Below are positions 16,502 to 25,858 of a stretch of DNA of 64,000 nucleotides, piece by piece. The translations under genes were made by a program, and so were the position numbers. The stretch is from positions 558,001 through 622,000 of the forward strand of contig JACKKZ010000002.1 of NCBI GenBank assembly GCA_024236195.1, written 5' to 3'. This DNA comes from Sphingomonadaceae bacterium. Lineage in GTDB: Bacteria > Pseudomonadota > Alphaproteobacteria > Sphingomonadales > Sphingomonadaceae. The notes beneath the pieces were generated by a model. It saw only the letters and a program-made list of their open reading frames with translations, did no database searches and was not told the DNA's origin. Within the stretch, counting starts at the first letter, position 1. Every line of letters starts with the position of its first letter.

Positions 16502-17446
16502 TCAGGCCGCTGCGCGCCGCAGCCGGTCATTGATCGCAGCCCCAATCCCGTCATCGGGCACCGGCGCGACGGCAATACGCGGTGCGCGGGATGCACCCGC
16601 CTCATGCAGGCAGGCATAGAGCCGTGCAGCCGCTTCGGCCAAATCACCACTGGCTGACAAGGTGCAATGTCCCGCCACCTCGCCAAAGCCGATCAGGAAT
16701 TCTCCCTCGACCGCCGCAACGGCATCGAGCCGCACAGGCTTTCCAGGCGAATAATGCTGCGCCAACTGACCGGGTGCCTCCACTGATTGCGTCTTGACTG
16801 CAGCTGGTTCACCCAGGATTTCAGAGAGTTGTGCCTCTGTCACTGGCCCGTGGCGAAGCAATTGCCAGCTGCCATCTGGCCGCAGGGCAGCGATGGTCGA
16901 TTCCAGCCCGGCAGCACATTCCCCACCATCCAGCACAGCGGCGATCCTGCCATCGAGCGTCGCCAGCACATGGTCGGCGGTGGTTGGGCTCACTGCACCG
17001 CTGCGATTGGCCGAAGGGGCTGCAAGCGGCTTGCCCAGTTCCCGCAGAACCGACCGCATCACCGGATGGGCAGGCATACGCAAGGCAATAGTGGGAAGCC
17101 CCGCAGTAACCGCAGGGGCCACCGCGGCCCCTTGCCGCAGGGGCAGGACCAGAGTCAGTGGTCCGGGCCAGAAATGAACCGCCAGCTTCCGCGCCCGATC
17201 ATCAAATTGCGCCAGCGCCTCTGCCTGCTCCAGCTCTGCAACATGCACAATCAGCGGATTGAAATCCGGCCGTCCCTTCGCACGATAGATTTCTGCCCCC
17301 GCTTCCGCACTGTCCGCCAGGGCTGCGAGGCCATAGACCGTCTCTGTCGGCACGGCGACCAGCCCGTCTTGCGCCAGAATCGCAGCGACGCGCGCAATCC
17401 CCTGCGCATCAGCTGATAGCCGTTCCGTAGCGTTCTTGCCGGTCAT
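16502..17446 (-). CDS. L-threonylcarbamoyladenylate synthase, Sua5 type
   Basis: This enzyme makes threonylcarbamoyl-AMP from threonine, bicarbonate and ATP for the t6A37 tRNA modification. The 314-residue length shows the two-domain Sua5 form: a YrdC domain (VAAILAQDGLVAVPTETVYGLA, KGRPDFNPLIVHV, FWPGPLTLVL, RMPAHPVMRSVL, PLAAPSANRSG) followed by a linker with APGQLAQHYSPGKP and a C-terminal Rossmann-like Sua5 domain. The KGRP and SAN motifs needed for ATP and threonine binding are present. Start ATG 17446; it is divergent from the acyl-CoA dehydrogenase gene. Confidence 0.94.
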   Translation of the reverse strand: MTGKNATERLSADAQGIARVAAILAQDGLVAVPTETVYGLAALADSAEAGAEIYRAKGRPDFNPLIVHVAELEQAEALAQFDDRARKLAVHFWPGPLTLVLPLRQGAAVAPAVTAGLPTIALRMPAHPVMRSVLRELGKPLAAPSANRSGAVSPTTADHVLATLDGRIAAVLDGGECAAGLESTIAALRPDGSWQLLRHGPVTEAQLSEILGEPAAVKTQSVEAPGQLAQHYSPGKPVRLDAVAAVEGEFLIGFGEVAGHCTLSASGDLAEAAARLYACLHEAGASRAPRIAVAPVPDDGIGAAINDRLRRAAA

Positions 17447-17507
17447 GGCGCGGCGCTATATGGGAAGCCGCGTAAAGCCAAGCTCTTCATGCGAGAGGAC
17501 CACGCCC

Positions 17508-19253
17508 ATGTCATCCTTCACCCCTGCCACCCAGGACCAGCTGCTTGCCCTGAGCGTCAATGCCGGGATTGCCGAACTGGGGCAGAGCGAACGCTTCCCT
17601 GCTGCCGAACCCGACATGGTTGAGGCAATCGTAGAGGGGATTGGCGCGTTTGCGGCAGGGGAATTTGCCCCGCTTAACCGTGTCGGCGATCAGGAAGGCG
17701 CGCAGCAGGATGGCGACACGGTGCGCCTGCCCGAAGGTTTCAAGGAAGCCTATGCCAGCTTTGTCGAGCAAGGCTGGAACGCGATTGCCGGGCCGCCTGA
17801 ACATGGCGGGCAGGGCTTGCCGTTCACCCTGTCCTGCAATGTGCTGGAAAACCTTGGCACGGCCAATGCGGCCTTCACCCTGCTGCCAACCCTGTCCGCC
17901 GGGGCCATCGAAGCGCTGGAGCATCATGGCAGCGAAGCACAGCGGGCCATGTATCTGCCCAAGCTGATCAGCGGCGAATGGCCGGGTACGATGAATCTCA
18001 CGGAACCGCAGGCTGGCAGTGATGTTGGCGCCTTGCGCAGCACCGCAGTGCCAATCGAGGACGGCGAACATGCCGGCAAATATCGCATTGCCGGGCAGAA
18101 GATCTTCATCACCTGGGGTGAGCATGACCTCGCCGAGAATATCATCCACCTTGTCCTCGCTCGCCTGCCGGACGCGCCGGAGGGAAGCCGCGGTATCTCG
18201 CTGTTTGTCGTGCCCAAATTCCTCGTCAAAGAAGATGGCTCGTTGGGTGCGCGCAACGATTTGCGCGTTGTCAGTGTCGAGCACAAGCTGGGCATCCATG
18301 CCTCGCCCACTTGCGTCATGTCTTACGGCGACCAGGGCGAATGTATTGGTGAATTGGTCGGCCAGCCCAATCGGGGCCTCGCAGCCATGTTCACCATGAT
18401 GAACAATGCGCGCATCAATATCGGCAATCAGGGTGTGCAGATCGCGGAACGCGCGACGCAGCATGCGCTCTATTATGCGCAGGATCGCGTTCAGTCCGCC
18501 CGCGCCGGATCGCCGGACAAGAACCCGGTAGCGATTATCGAACATCCCGATGTGCGCCGCATGTTGCTGCGGATGAAAGCTCTGACCGAAGGCGCGCGCG
18601 CCCTGCTCTATTACACCGCCGGGCTTGTTGATCGCGGCGCGCTGGGCGATGACACAGCCGGTCGCCGCGCTGACGTGCTGGTGCCGATGCTCAAGGCATG
18701 GGGCACGGATGTATGCTGCGAAGTCAGCAGCCTCGGTGTGCAGGTTCATGGCGGCATGGGCTTCATCGAGGAAACCGGCGCCGCGCAGCACTATCGCGAC
18801 GCCCGGATCGCTCCGATCTATGAAGGCACCAACGGGATCCAGGCGGCAGACCTCGTCACCCGCAAGCTGGGGCTGAGCGACGGGGCGGACTATGCCGAAT
18901 TGATGGCCGAGCTGGCCAGCGATACCGCCAATGAAGCACCGGGCCTGTCTGGGCTGGCAAGCTCCTGCGCGAGCATCGCCGAATGGATGCGCAACGAAGC
19001 CATCCTCGATGATCGCCTTGCTGCCAGCGTGCCCTTCTGCACCATGAGCGCCGTCGCCGTCGCTGGTTGGCAGCTTCTGAAACAGAAGCGCGCAGTAGCT
19101 TCAGGCGCAGCCCCTGCCCTGGCTGCCACCAAGCCGGTCACCACCGATTACTTCCTGACCCATATCGTGGCTGAGGCCGCCGGGCTGGAAGCATCGGTCC
19201 GCGCCGGGGCGAGCCTGCTTTACACGCTTTCCGCGGAGCAGCTGGCGGGGTAA
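17508..19253 (+). CDS. Acyl-CoA dehydrogenase family protein, long form with C-terminal extension
   Basis: The 581-residue protein is an FAD-dependent acyl-CoA dehydrogenase with the long architecture of AidB/FadE5-like members: an N-terminal helical part, TMNLTEPQAGSDVGALRSTA (FAD/substrate loop), KIFITWGEHDL, MMNNARINIGNQGVQIAERATQHALYYA, and the C-terminal signature GVQVHGGMGFIEETGAAQHYRDARIAPIYEGTNGIQAADL. The catalytic glutamate is expected in IYEGTNGIQ. A helical extension of about 130 residues follows. ATG 17508 follows GAGAGGAC. It may take part in beta-oxidation of long or branched acyl-CoAs; substrate unknown. Confidence 0.92.
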   Translation: MSSFTPATQDQLLALSVNAGIAELGQSERFPAAEPDMVEAIVEGIGAFAAGEFAPLNRVGDQEGAQQDGDTVRLPEGFKEAYASFVEQGWNAIAGPPEHGGQGLPFTLSCNVLENLGTANAAFTLLPTLSAGAIEALEHHGSEAQRAMYLPKLISGEWPGTMNLTEPQAGSDVGALRSTAVPIEDGEHAGKYRIAGQKIFITWGEHDLAENIIHLVLARLPDAPEGSRGISLFVVPKFLVKEDGSLGARNDLRVVSVEHKLGIHASPTCVMSYGDQGECIGELVGQPNRGLAAMFTMMNNARINIGNQGVQIAERATQHALYYAQDRVQSARAGSPDKNPVAIIEHPDVRRMLLRMKALTEGARALLYYTAGLVDRGALGDDTAGRRADVLVPMLKAWGTDVCCEVSSLGVQVHGGMGFIEETGAAQHYRDARIAPIYEGTNGIQAADLVTRKLGLSDGADYAELMAELASDTANEAPGLSGLASSCASIAEWMRNEAILDDRLAASVPFCTMSAVAVAGWQLLKQKRAVASGAAPALAATKPVTTDYFLTHIVAEAAGLEASVRAGASLLYTLSAEQLAG

Positions 19254-19262
19254 GACTCGCCC

Positions 19263-20090
19263 ATGACTGATCAGGGAGATCCTCTCGCCCGGATTGCCGA
19301 TGCGCTGGAAAGGCTTGCCCCGCCGCCCGCTGCAGCGGCCGACTGGCTTGCTTGCCCGGCCTATGTCTGGGACGGCGCAACCGCGCGCGGCATAGCACAA
19401 ATAGAGGCGCCAGAGCTGGCTCAGCTATGCGGGATTGACGCGCAGAAGGACAAGGTCAGCGCCAACGTCCTGCGACATGCAAAAGGCCATGCCGCGCATG
19501 ACATGTTGCTGTGGGGCGCCCGCGGGATGGGAAAATCTGCATTGGTCCGGGCAGCCACTGTCGCTGCGCAGCAGGAAGTGCCCGGTGCACTGGCGCTGGT
19601 ACAGGCAGGGTCGGATTCGCTGGGGAGCTTGCCTGCCCTGTTTGACATTCTGGGTAGCGAAGAGCGCCGCTTCCTCGTCTATATTGACGATCTGGGCTTT
19701 GCCGAGGATGACAGCGAGACTCCGCGCCGCCTGCGCAGCTGGCTGGAAGGGGGGGTGGAAGCGCGCCCGAACAATGTCCGCCTTGCCGTCACTTCCAACC
19801 GCCGGGCGATTCAGGCACGGCACCTGTCAGAACAGGATGACCCGATCAATCCGCGCGACGCGACGGATGACCGACTGGCGTTAGCGGATCGGTTCGGCAT
19901 TTCCGTCGGCTTCCACAATTGCGACAAGCCGACTTACCTGGCGATCATCGCGACCTATGCCGAAGCCGCCGGGCTGGCATGGGAGGAAGGCGACGCGATG
20001 GAATGGGCGGCACGGCGCGGCGCCCGATCAGGCCGAACAGCGTGGCAATATGTCACGGAGCTGGCCGGGCGCGCGGGCAAGCGGCTCTGA
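19263..20090 (+). CDS. DUF815 family P-loop ATPase
   Basis: The 275-residue protein has the DUF815 pattern: GIDAQKDKVSANVLRHAKGHAAHDMLLWGARGMGKSALVRA with Walker A GARGMGKS, then FLVYIDDLGFAEDD as Walker B, a VRLAVTSNRRAIQARHLSEQDD sensor region and DRLALADRFGISVGFHNCDKPTYL near the end. These are small AAA+ ATPases of unknown role. It begins 9 bp after the acyl-CoA dehydrogenase stop, so is probably co-transcribed, and it is convergent with the PQQ-type dehydrogenase gene. Confidence 0.9.
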   Translation: MTDQGDPLARIADALERLAPPPAAAADWLACPAYVWDGATARGIAQIEAPELAQLCGIDAQKDKVSANVLRHAKGHAAHDMLLWGARGMGKSALVRAATVAAQQEVPGALALVQAGSDSLGSLPALFDILGSEERRFLVYIDDLGFAEDDSETPRRLRSWLEGGVEARPNNVRLAVTSNRRAIQARHLSEQDDPINPRDATDDRLALADRFGISVGFHNCDKPTYLAIIATYAEAAGLAWEEGDAMEWAARRGARSGRTAWQYVTELAGRAGKRL

Positions 20091-20096
20091 CGGCAA

Positions 20097-21557
20097 TTAT
20101 TGCGCGGGTTGTTCCCGAGCATAGTCATCTGCCCCAAAACTCGCAGTCGGATCGCCATTGAGCGAGCGACGCGGTGGCAGCGACCGACCCTCGATCCGCG
20201 CGATCCCCTTGCCCGGTTCAGCGCCCGGTGCAATTACCCGCCAGATAATCCCGGCCGTGTCGTCGCTGACCAGCAGGGCCCCGTCACCCGCCCATGCAAC
20301 CCATGTCGGCCGACCCTTGGTTGTGCCGTCAGTCTGCAGGAAACCGGTCAGAACCGGGGCCGGATTGCCCGTGGGATTGCCGAGATCGTCAAACGCGACA
20401 TAGACCACGTCATAACCCGATGCGGGCTTGCGATTCCACGATCCGTGGCGCGCGATAAACGCGCCTTGGGCAAAGCCATCACCCAACAGGTGGCCTTCCT
20501 GCGCGAAAGCCAACCCCAGCGCCGCCACATGCGGGCCAAGCGCGAATTCGGGCTTGCGCGAATATTCAGTGAGATAGGCGGGCATGGGGGCTTTCACGCG
20601 ATAATCCACCACGTCACCCCAATAGACCCAGGGCCAGCCATATTGCACGCCAACCGGGACATTGGTGAGGTAATCGGGCACGAGGTCCGAGCCAAGCATG
20701 TCGCGCTCGTTCACCGTAGTCCACAATTCGCCGCTGAACGGGCTGAAAGCCAGGCCATTGGGATTGCGCAGCCCGCTGCCGAAAATGCGCTGGCGCTTGG
20801 TTTCCAGATTGTATTCCCAGATCGCCGCGCGACCCTCTTCCTCTTCCATCCCGCGTTCACCAATGTTGGAGGCAGAACCGACTGCGATGAAGATCTTGTC
20901 ACCTTGCGGCGAGAGCACGATGTTGCGCATCCAGTGATTGCCTGCTGCGGGCAGGTCCATCAGCTTTTCCCCTTCGCCCGCCAGCTTTTCGCTCCCCAGT
21001 TCATAGGAAAATGACAGCAAGGCATCATGATTGGCGAGGTACAGGGTGCCATCCTGCCAGGCGATGCCGGAAGGGGAGGCGAGGTCGTCACGCAGCACTT
21101 GCCTGACGTCGGCCGCGCCATCGCCGTCGGTGTCACGCAGCAACACGAGCTGGTCAGGTGATTCATCACCTGCTCCGGCGGCGGAGAAGAGCAGTCCGGC
21201 GATAAAGCCTTCGATTCCCTTGGGGCCGCCACTGGGCGGGCGGTTGGTCAGGGTAACCAGCACATCACCATTGGGCAGGGTGTAGATCACACGCGGATGA
21301 TCGAGGCCATCGGCAAAGCGGCTCACCGCGAGACCTTCAGCCGCAGCAGGCACTTCATCCGGACCCCAGCCGACTGGCTTTGCGATATTGACGGTCGGGA
21401 TGGTTTCCTTGCTCGGTTCAGCCAGGACCGGATCAGTCCCGGTGACTTCCTGCAGCGATAGCTCCGCTGTCTGGCCACGGGTCAGGAACCAGATGGCACT
21501 GGCCAGAACAACCAGCAGGGCAAGGAGGGCGATGAGGATCTTGCGAAACTTTGTCAT
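20097..21557 (-). CDS. PQQ-dependent sugar dehydrogenase-like (L-sorbosone dehydrogenase family) protein, membrane anchored
   Basis: From ATG 21557 the 486-residue protein has an N-terminal transmembrane anchor (ILIALLALLVVLASAIWFL, about residues 6-24) and a periplasmic six-bladed beta-propeller. Landmark segments are GLDHPRVIYTLPNGDVLVTLTNRP, the DTDGDGAADV calcium-type loop, FIAVGSASNIGERG and RIFGSGLRNPNGLAFSPFSGELWTTVNERD, all typical of COG2133 proteins that bind PQQ. GYPWVYWGD-like and HGSWNRKPASGYDVVYVAF segments follow. It likely oxidises an aldose or aldehyde in the periplasm. It is divergent from the methionine sulfoxide reductase gene. Confidence 0.88.
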   Translation of the reverse strand: MTKFRKILIALLALLVVLASAIWFLTRGQTAELSLQEVTGTDPVLAEPSKETIPTVNIAKPVGWGPDEVPAAAEGLAVSRFADGLDHPRVIYTLPNGDVLVTLTNRPPSGGPKGIEGFIAGLLFSAAGAGDESPDQLVLLRDTDGDGAADVRQVLRDDLASPSGIAWQDGTLYLANHDALLSFSYELGSEKLAGEGEKLMDLPAAGNHWMRNIVLSPQGDKIFIAVGSASNIGERGMEEEEGRAAIWEYNLETKRQRIFGSGLRNPNGLAFSPFSGELWTTVNERDMLGSDLVPDYLTNVPVGVQYGWPWVYWGDVVDYRVKAPMPAYLTEYSRKPEFALGPHVAALGLAFAQEGHLLGDGFAQGAFIARHGSWNRKPASGYDVVYVAFDDLGNPTGNPAPVLTGFLQTDGTTKGRPTWVAWAGDGALLVSDDTAGIIWRVIAPGAEPGKGIARIEGRSLPPRRSLNGDPTASFGADDYAREQPAQ

Positions 21558-21620
21558 GCGCACCGACCTAATGCGAGACGCGCCTTGCGGCAATGGCACA
21601 AAGCCCTAGAGGGAGGGGCG

Positions 21621-22103
21621 ATGTTTGATTTCCGCCCTGAGCCCGGCCAACCCAAGGCCGAAACCCTGCGCCAGCTATGCGACGCTGCTGACGCCCTGAC
21701 CGCAGGCGAACCGGATAGTATTGCCAATATGGCCAATGTTGCCGCATTGCTGTGGGAGTTTCTCCCCGGCCTTAATTGGGCAGGCTTTTACCGGATGGTC
21801 GATGGTGAGCTGGTGCTGGGGCCGTTTGTTGGTCGCCCTGCCTGTATCCGTATCCCGCTGGGAAAAGGCGTGTGCGGTACTGCGGCGAGCACTGGCGCCA
21901 GCCAGCTGGTGGCAGATGTCCATGCTTTTCCGGGTCATATTGCCTGCGATTCGGCGAGCCAGTCCGAATTGGTCGTGCCGGTCCTGCGCGACGGGGCCGT
22001 GATTGCCGTGATCGACCTCGACAGCCCGGAGAAGGCGCGCTTCGACGCGGAGGATCAGAGCGGTATCGAACAGCTGGCCGCCCTGCTTTCCGAGCGTATC
22101 TGA
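21621..22103 (+). CDS. Free methionine-(R)-sulfoxide reductase, GAF domain
   Basis: The 160-residue protein is a single GAF domain of the fRMsr (MsrC) family, which reduces free L-methionine-R-sulfoxide. The redox cysteines appear in IPLGKGVCGTAA, VGRPACIRIP and FPGHIACDSASQSELVVPV, three positions matching the family. NWAGFYRMVDGELVLGPFVG is the usual preceding segment. ATG 21621 is preceded by GGGAGGGG. It is a single gene between the divergent PQQ-type dehydrogenase and the glycine-zipper protein gene. Confidence 0.93.
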   Translation: MFDFRPEPGQPKAETLRQLCDAADALTAGEPDSIANMANVAALLWEFLPGLNWAGFYRMVDGELVLGPFVGRPACIRIPLGKGVCGTAASTGASQLVADVHAFPGHIACDSASQSELVVPVLRDGAVIAVIDLDSPEKARFDAEDQSGIEQLAALLSERI

Positions 22104-22227
22104 GGCACCTCCAAAATTCGCCCCGAAACGGGACAGCGCCTTTGCAAGCCTTGGGTTGCTGCGGACCCTGATGGTAGATTTTCCCTTAACACCGGGAATC
22201 GGCCCGGACCTTCAGGGGAAGATTTTC

Positions 22228-23097
22228 ATGAGCGCCCGTCATTTGTTCTGCATCGGCACGGCTACTGCTGCTGTCCTGTCCGCCGCGCCTGCTTTGGCGC
22301 AACCGGCAATGGGCTATGAAGAGCGCGTATATGAATATGCGCAGCCCCTGCCAGAGCCGGCCACGGCCCAGCCGGTGGTCTTTACCAGCGAGCCGATCGT
22401 GCAGCCCGTGCCCGTGCGCGCGCCGATGCCTGCGCCCCAGGTCTATGAGTACGAGTATGAAGGCGAATATGTCGATGCGCCGCCTGCAGGCGCGTACCCG
22501 CACCCGCCGCATCGCGCCCATCCCGCACCTGTCGCGCAGCCTGTGTCCCACCCTATGTCCTATGCCCCCACGCAGTTTGACCGGGACGCATGGCTGGACG
22601 AGTGCGAAGACCGGATTGACGGCAAGAAGGGCAAGAAGCGCGGGACCATCATTGGTGGCCTGCTCGGTGCCATTGCGGGCGGTGTAGCCGGTAACCGCAT
22701 CGCTGACGGCAACCGTCTGGCAGGAACCTTGCTCGGTGTCGGAACCGGCGGTCTGGTTGGTGGCCTGTTTGGTGGCCTGATCGGCGGCGCAAGTGGTCGC
22801 CATAATGACCGCGAGGAATGCGAAGCCTATCTCGACCGTTACATGGCGAGTTATGGTCAAGGTTACAGCTATGGCTATCCGGGCGGTTATTACGGCCAGG
22901 GCTATTATGGCTATGGCGTGACCTATGCCCCTGTCTGGGTGGCTGTCCCGCAGCGCGCCGTCGTGCGTGAATATGTGACGGAAGAATGGGTTGACGAAGT
23001 GGTCTCCACCCCTGCCCCGACCAAGCGCGTCCGTATGATCCGCCAGCCGGCCCCGCAACCGACCAAGCGCGTCAAGACGATCAAATACCGCAAATAA
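22228..23097 (+). CDS. Glycine-zipper 2TM-domain envelope protein
   Basis: The 289-residue protein has a cleavable signal peptide (SARHLFCIGTATAAVLSAAPALA, cut near residue 24), a Pro/Glu/Tyr-rich region, then DEDR-like DECEDRIDGKKGKKRGTI and a glycine zipper: IIGGLLGAIAGGVAGNRIADGN followed by LAGTLLGVGTGGLVGGLFGGLIGGASG. After that comes a Tyr/Gly-rich low-complexity stretch (YGYPGGYYGQGYYGYG) and a basic C-terminus. Glycine-zipper 2TM proteins (Rick_17kDa/YmgG type) sit in the outer membrane or periplasm; function is unclear. ATG 22228 is preceded by GGGGAAG. Confidence 0.82.
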   Translation: MSARHLFCIGTATAAVLSAAPALAQPAMGYEERVYEYAQPLPEPATAQPVVFTSEPIVQPVPVRAPMPAPQVYEYEYEGEYVDAPPAGAYPHPPHRAHPAPVAQPVSHPMSYAPTQFDRDAWLDECEDRIDGKKGKKRGTIIGGLLGAIAGGVAGNRIADGNRLAGTLLGVGTGGLVGGLFGGLIGGASGRHNDREECEAYLDRYMASYGQGYSYGYPGGYYGQGYYGYGVTYAPVWVAVPQRAVVREYVTEEWVDEVVSTPAPTKRVRMIRQPAPQPTKRVKTIKYRK

Positions 23098-23106
23098 ACG
23101 CGCGCA

Positions 23107-25824
23107 TCACGGCGAGGAGCCGCCCGGTCGCGCAGGGGCCGAGGCGGCTATCGTCGTGGCCGGGCTGGTCCGCAGCTTGATTGCCCCCATCCGGGCAATG
23201 TCATTGTCGCGCGAGACAGTGACAGTTGCTCCCAAAGCGGCATTGACCTGCAGCACACGAGCTGCATCACTCGCCACGCGTAGCTGGTATTTGCCATAGG
23301 GCACTTTCTCGAACAGGAAGAATCCGTCAAATTCGGTCAGTGTTTCTGCCGCCACGGCGCCGCGCATGTCGACCAGCTCCAGCGCTACACCGGGCTGTTC
23401 CGTACCCACCGGTGACAGCAACAGGCCTTCGACTTCGCCTGAAGGCGTGACCGGGATCTCGACCTTGGTGGCGATCCCCGGGCGCGGCACAACCACGATG
23501 CCTTTCACGGCCGGAGCCAGATAGGGATCACCCAGCGTCGTCTCATCCAGCCCAACCAGGACAGGGACAAAGGGCTTGAGGTCATCGAGCATTACCCGGC
23601 CATTCTCGCCAGTCGCCGCCTCTGTCACGCGCATCCCTGCAGCGATGGTGACATCCTTGATCGCCTCTTCCCCCGGATCGCGGCGGCCATTGCCGTCTTC
23701 ATCACGGAAGACCAGTACATCGGCTTGGCCATTGCGCGCCAGGCGGCTTTCCGAGAAGCGGATGCCGCCATTGGCCGGGTCGGGCCCGAAGCTGAAGGAC
23801 AGCGCTACATTGAGGCCGAAGGTTCCGCGGGTGTTATATTCGGCATTGCCGCGCAGGGCGAATTTCTTGAATGTACGCGTATAGCCGAGCGCGAAGCGCG
23901 TATCCTTCGTGCTAGCCTCATATTCCACTTCGCCATTCAATTCGGACACATCATCCAGCATCTTGCCGGTGGTCAGCCGTGCACGGGTGAAGCCCTTTTC
24001 CGATCCGCTGAGGTTGAAATCAGCAGCCCCGCGCAGCGACAGGCCCAGCACCCGGCGGCTCGCCAGGACACGCAGGGTCGTGTCGCGCTTCTGGGTGGCA
24101 GAGAGGTCACTGGAGGCCAGTTGGCCCCGCAATTCCGCGCGCAACTGCGTCCGCGCGACAATGGCGGCGGTCGAAATTAACCAATCGGTAACCTTTGCCC
24201 CGGATTTCGTCTCCGCGCGGCTGATCCCGGCCTGCAAGGGGAGATTGAAACGGCCGAGCCTGAGCGAGGTATCGGCGCGGAGCGTAGTGGCATAGCGTAT
24301 ATCCGAGCCAACGAACTCACTGGAGAAGTCCCCCTGCACCCACACAGCATCAAAGGCGAGATTCACCTTGCCCAAACGACCAAGCGCATTCGCCTTGGTC
24401 GCGACACCGCCACCAAGCTGGTACGCCGAGCTCAGCCCCAGCTGCATCGAGCCGAAACTGCGCAAGAGGTTGCCTTCAATGTAATCGCGGCGCTTTCCGG
24501 CATGATACATGCTCTGCATGCCGAGCGCGATGCTCGTTCGGTCACTCAGGCCGCGTTCAACGCCCACCCCCCAACGCCAATGGCCGCCATCGGTCGAGGT
24601 CGGCTGTCCCAGCTCGATCAAATCGCGATTTTCCTGGACGATACCGCCCCAGTAATAGGTCTGGCCCGGCTCGATCGCGCTGGCACCCACCGGGACACTT
24701 TCCCGGACGCGCCGGATCTGGCCCTGCGGGCCGTACAGCACAACTTCAAAGTCGTTTGCGCCAAAATAGAGCGCCAGGTCGAGAAATTCATAGCGTCCAT
24801 TGCCCGCATCGGACTGAAACGCGATCAGCTGGCCATTGCGATAGAGCTCCGCATCCCAGCCGGTCGGCAAAGTTCCGCGGAGCTCCGTAGTGGAGAAGCG
24901 CGAAGGCCGGTTGAGTGGGCGGTTGGTGACATAGGCGCCGCGGCCAACCGCCGTCCTGGTGGTCAACTGGCTGGATTCCGTCTGGATATCGCCAATTGAA
25001 ACGCTCGTTGCCTTGAGCGGACCCAGCAACGAGCCATCCGGATCATTGCGATAGGCGGTAAAGCGCAGCGAACTGGGCACGCCCTGTGAATCCGATGCAA
25101 CCCGCGCAGTATAACTCGCACCAGCGACTTCACCGGCGATAAAGGCGTCATATTTGATGGCACGGCGATCTGTCCCGTTACCGCCGGAATAGGTGGCGCG
25201 CACATTCATATCGACCGAGGGCGTCCGCCACATCTTGTATTCAGCATCCGCGCGCGGATATTGGGTCAGGTCGAAGGCCTGTTTCTTGGGCCGAAGTCGC
25301 GCGGCGCGACTTCTGCGCTCGATGGCTTCGATAAAGGGCAGTTTGGCGTTTTCATCCAGGCGGATCGAGGCATCGAACAGGTCTGCGCGCATATCGACAC
25401 CGAACCAGCGCGACAGCGCCTTGAGATCGACGCACCACCCTTCTGGTGTGTCATAAATTTCGCCGGACAGCGGCGCTTTGCCAGTGTTCACGTTTTGTAC
25501 CGTATTGGCTTCGCGGTCAATCGTGAACTGCTGGTCCTCCGAGAACAACCAGCCGGTTGCGCGGCGCGACTTCTTGTCCAGCCGCACTGGCAGGTCGAGT
25601 GACTGAATGACGTCCGCGAGGTCGAGGCAGACGCCTTTGTCGGTCTGATACCCGCGGACTTCTTCCGTCATCCGGTATTTGCCAAGGGTAAATTGCAGCA
25701 GCAGGAAATCGTCATCATTGGCCTCCCACGCTGTCTGCGCGTGGGAAACAGGCGCACCAACAACGCCGAACGCCGCCGCAATCGCTGCGGCGGCGCCCAA
25801 TTTGCGTATGTTGCGCCAGGCCAT
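23107..25824 (-). CDS. Usher-like outer-membrane protein of a DUF4402/chaperone pilus system
   Basis: The 905-residue protein has a signal peptide (cut after SHA, residue 29), an N-terminal domain with GVCLDLADVIQSLDLPVRLD and WCVDLKALSRWFGVDM (protease-inhibitor or copper-amine-oxidase-N-like folds), then a long run of alternating beta strands (about residues 200-690) fitting an outer-membrane barrel. Within it, LRGTLPTGWDAELYRNGQLI and FEVVLYGPQGQIRR are typical of fimbrial ushers. The C-terminus has a DxDGNGxxD calcium-type motif (near 705-719) and a carboxypeptidase-regulatory-like beta domain. Its partner chaperone gene is 34 bp upstream. I infer a role in exporting the DUF4402 subunit. 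Confidence 0.78.
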   Translation of the reverse strand: MAWRNIRKLGAAAAIAAAFGVVGAPVSHAQTAWEANDDDFLLLQFTLGKYRMTEEVRGYQTDKGVCLDLADVIQSLDLPVRLDKKSRRATGWLFSEDQQFTIDREANTVQNVNTGKAPLSGEIYDTPEGWCVDLKALSRWFGVDMRADLFDASIRLDENAKLPFIEAIERRSRAARLRPKKQAFDLTQYPRADAEYKMWRTPSVDMNVRATYSGGNGTDRRAIKYDAFIAGEVAGASYTARVASDSQGVPSSLRFTAYRNDPDGSLLGPLKATSVSIGDIQTESSQLTTRTAVGRGAYVTNRPLNRPSRFSTTELRGTLPTGWDAELYRNGQLIAFQSDAGNGRYEFLDLALYFGANDFEVVLYGPQGQIRRVRESVPVGASAIEPGQTYYWGGIVQENRDLIELGQPTSTDGGHWRWGVGVERGLSDRTSIALGMQSMYHAGKRRDYIEGNLLRSFGSMQLGLSSAYQLGGGVATKANALGRLGKVNLAFDAVWVQGDFSSEFVGSDIRYATTLRADTSLRLGRFNLPLQAGISRAETKSGAKVTDWLISTAAIVARTQLRAELRGQLASSDLSATQKRDTTLRVLASRRVLGLSLRGAADFNLSGSEKGFTRARLTTGKMLDDVSELNGEVEYEASTKDTRFALGYTRTFKKFALRGNAEYNTRGTFGLNVALSFSFGPDPANGGIRFSESRLARNGQADVLVFRDEDGNGRRDPGEEAIKDVTIAAGMRVTEAATGENGRVMLDDLKPFVPVLVGLDETTLGDPYLAPAVKGIVVVPRPGIATKVEIPVTPSGEVEGLLLSPVGTEQPGVALELVDMRGAVAAETLTEFDGFFLFEKVPYGKYQLRVASDAARVLQVNAALGATVTVSRDNDIARMGAIKLRTSPATTIAASAPARPGGSSP

Positions 25825-25858
25825 GTCAGGAATTCCGACTGGTGCCGCCCTGCCCCGC

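Noticed and set aside
17511..18791. A 426-codon minus-strand frame inside the acyl-CoA dehydrogenase gene
   Set aside because: The plus-strand protein matches its family over full length; the antisense frame is compositionally a shadow.
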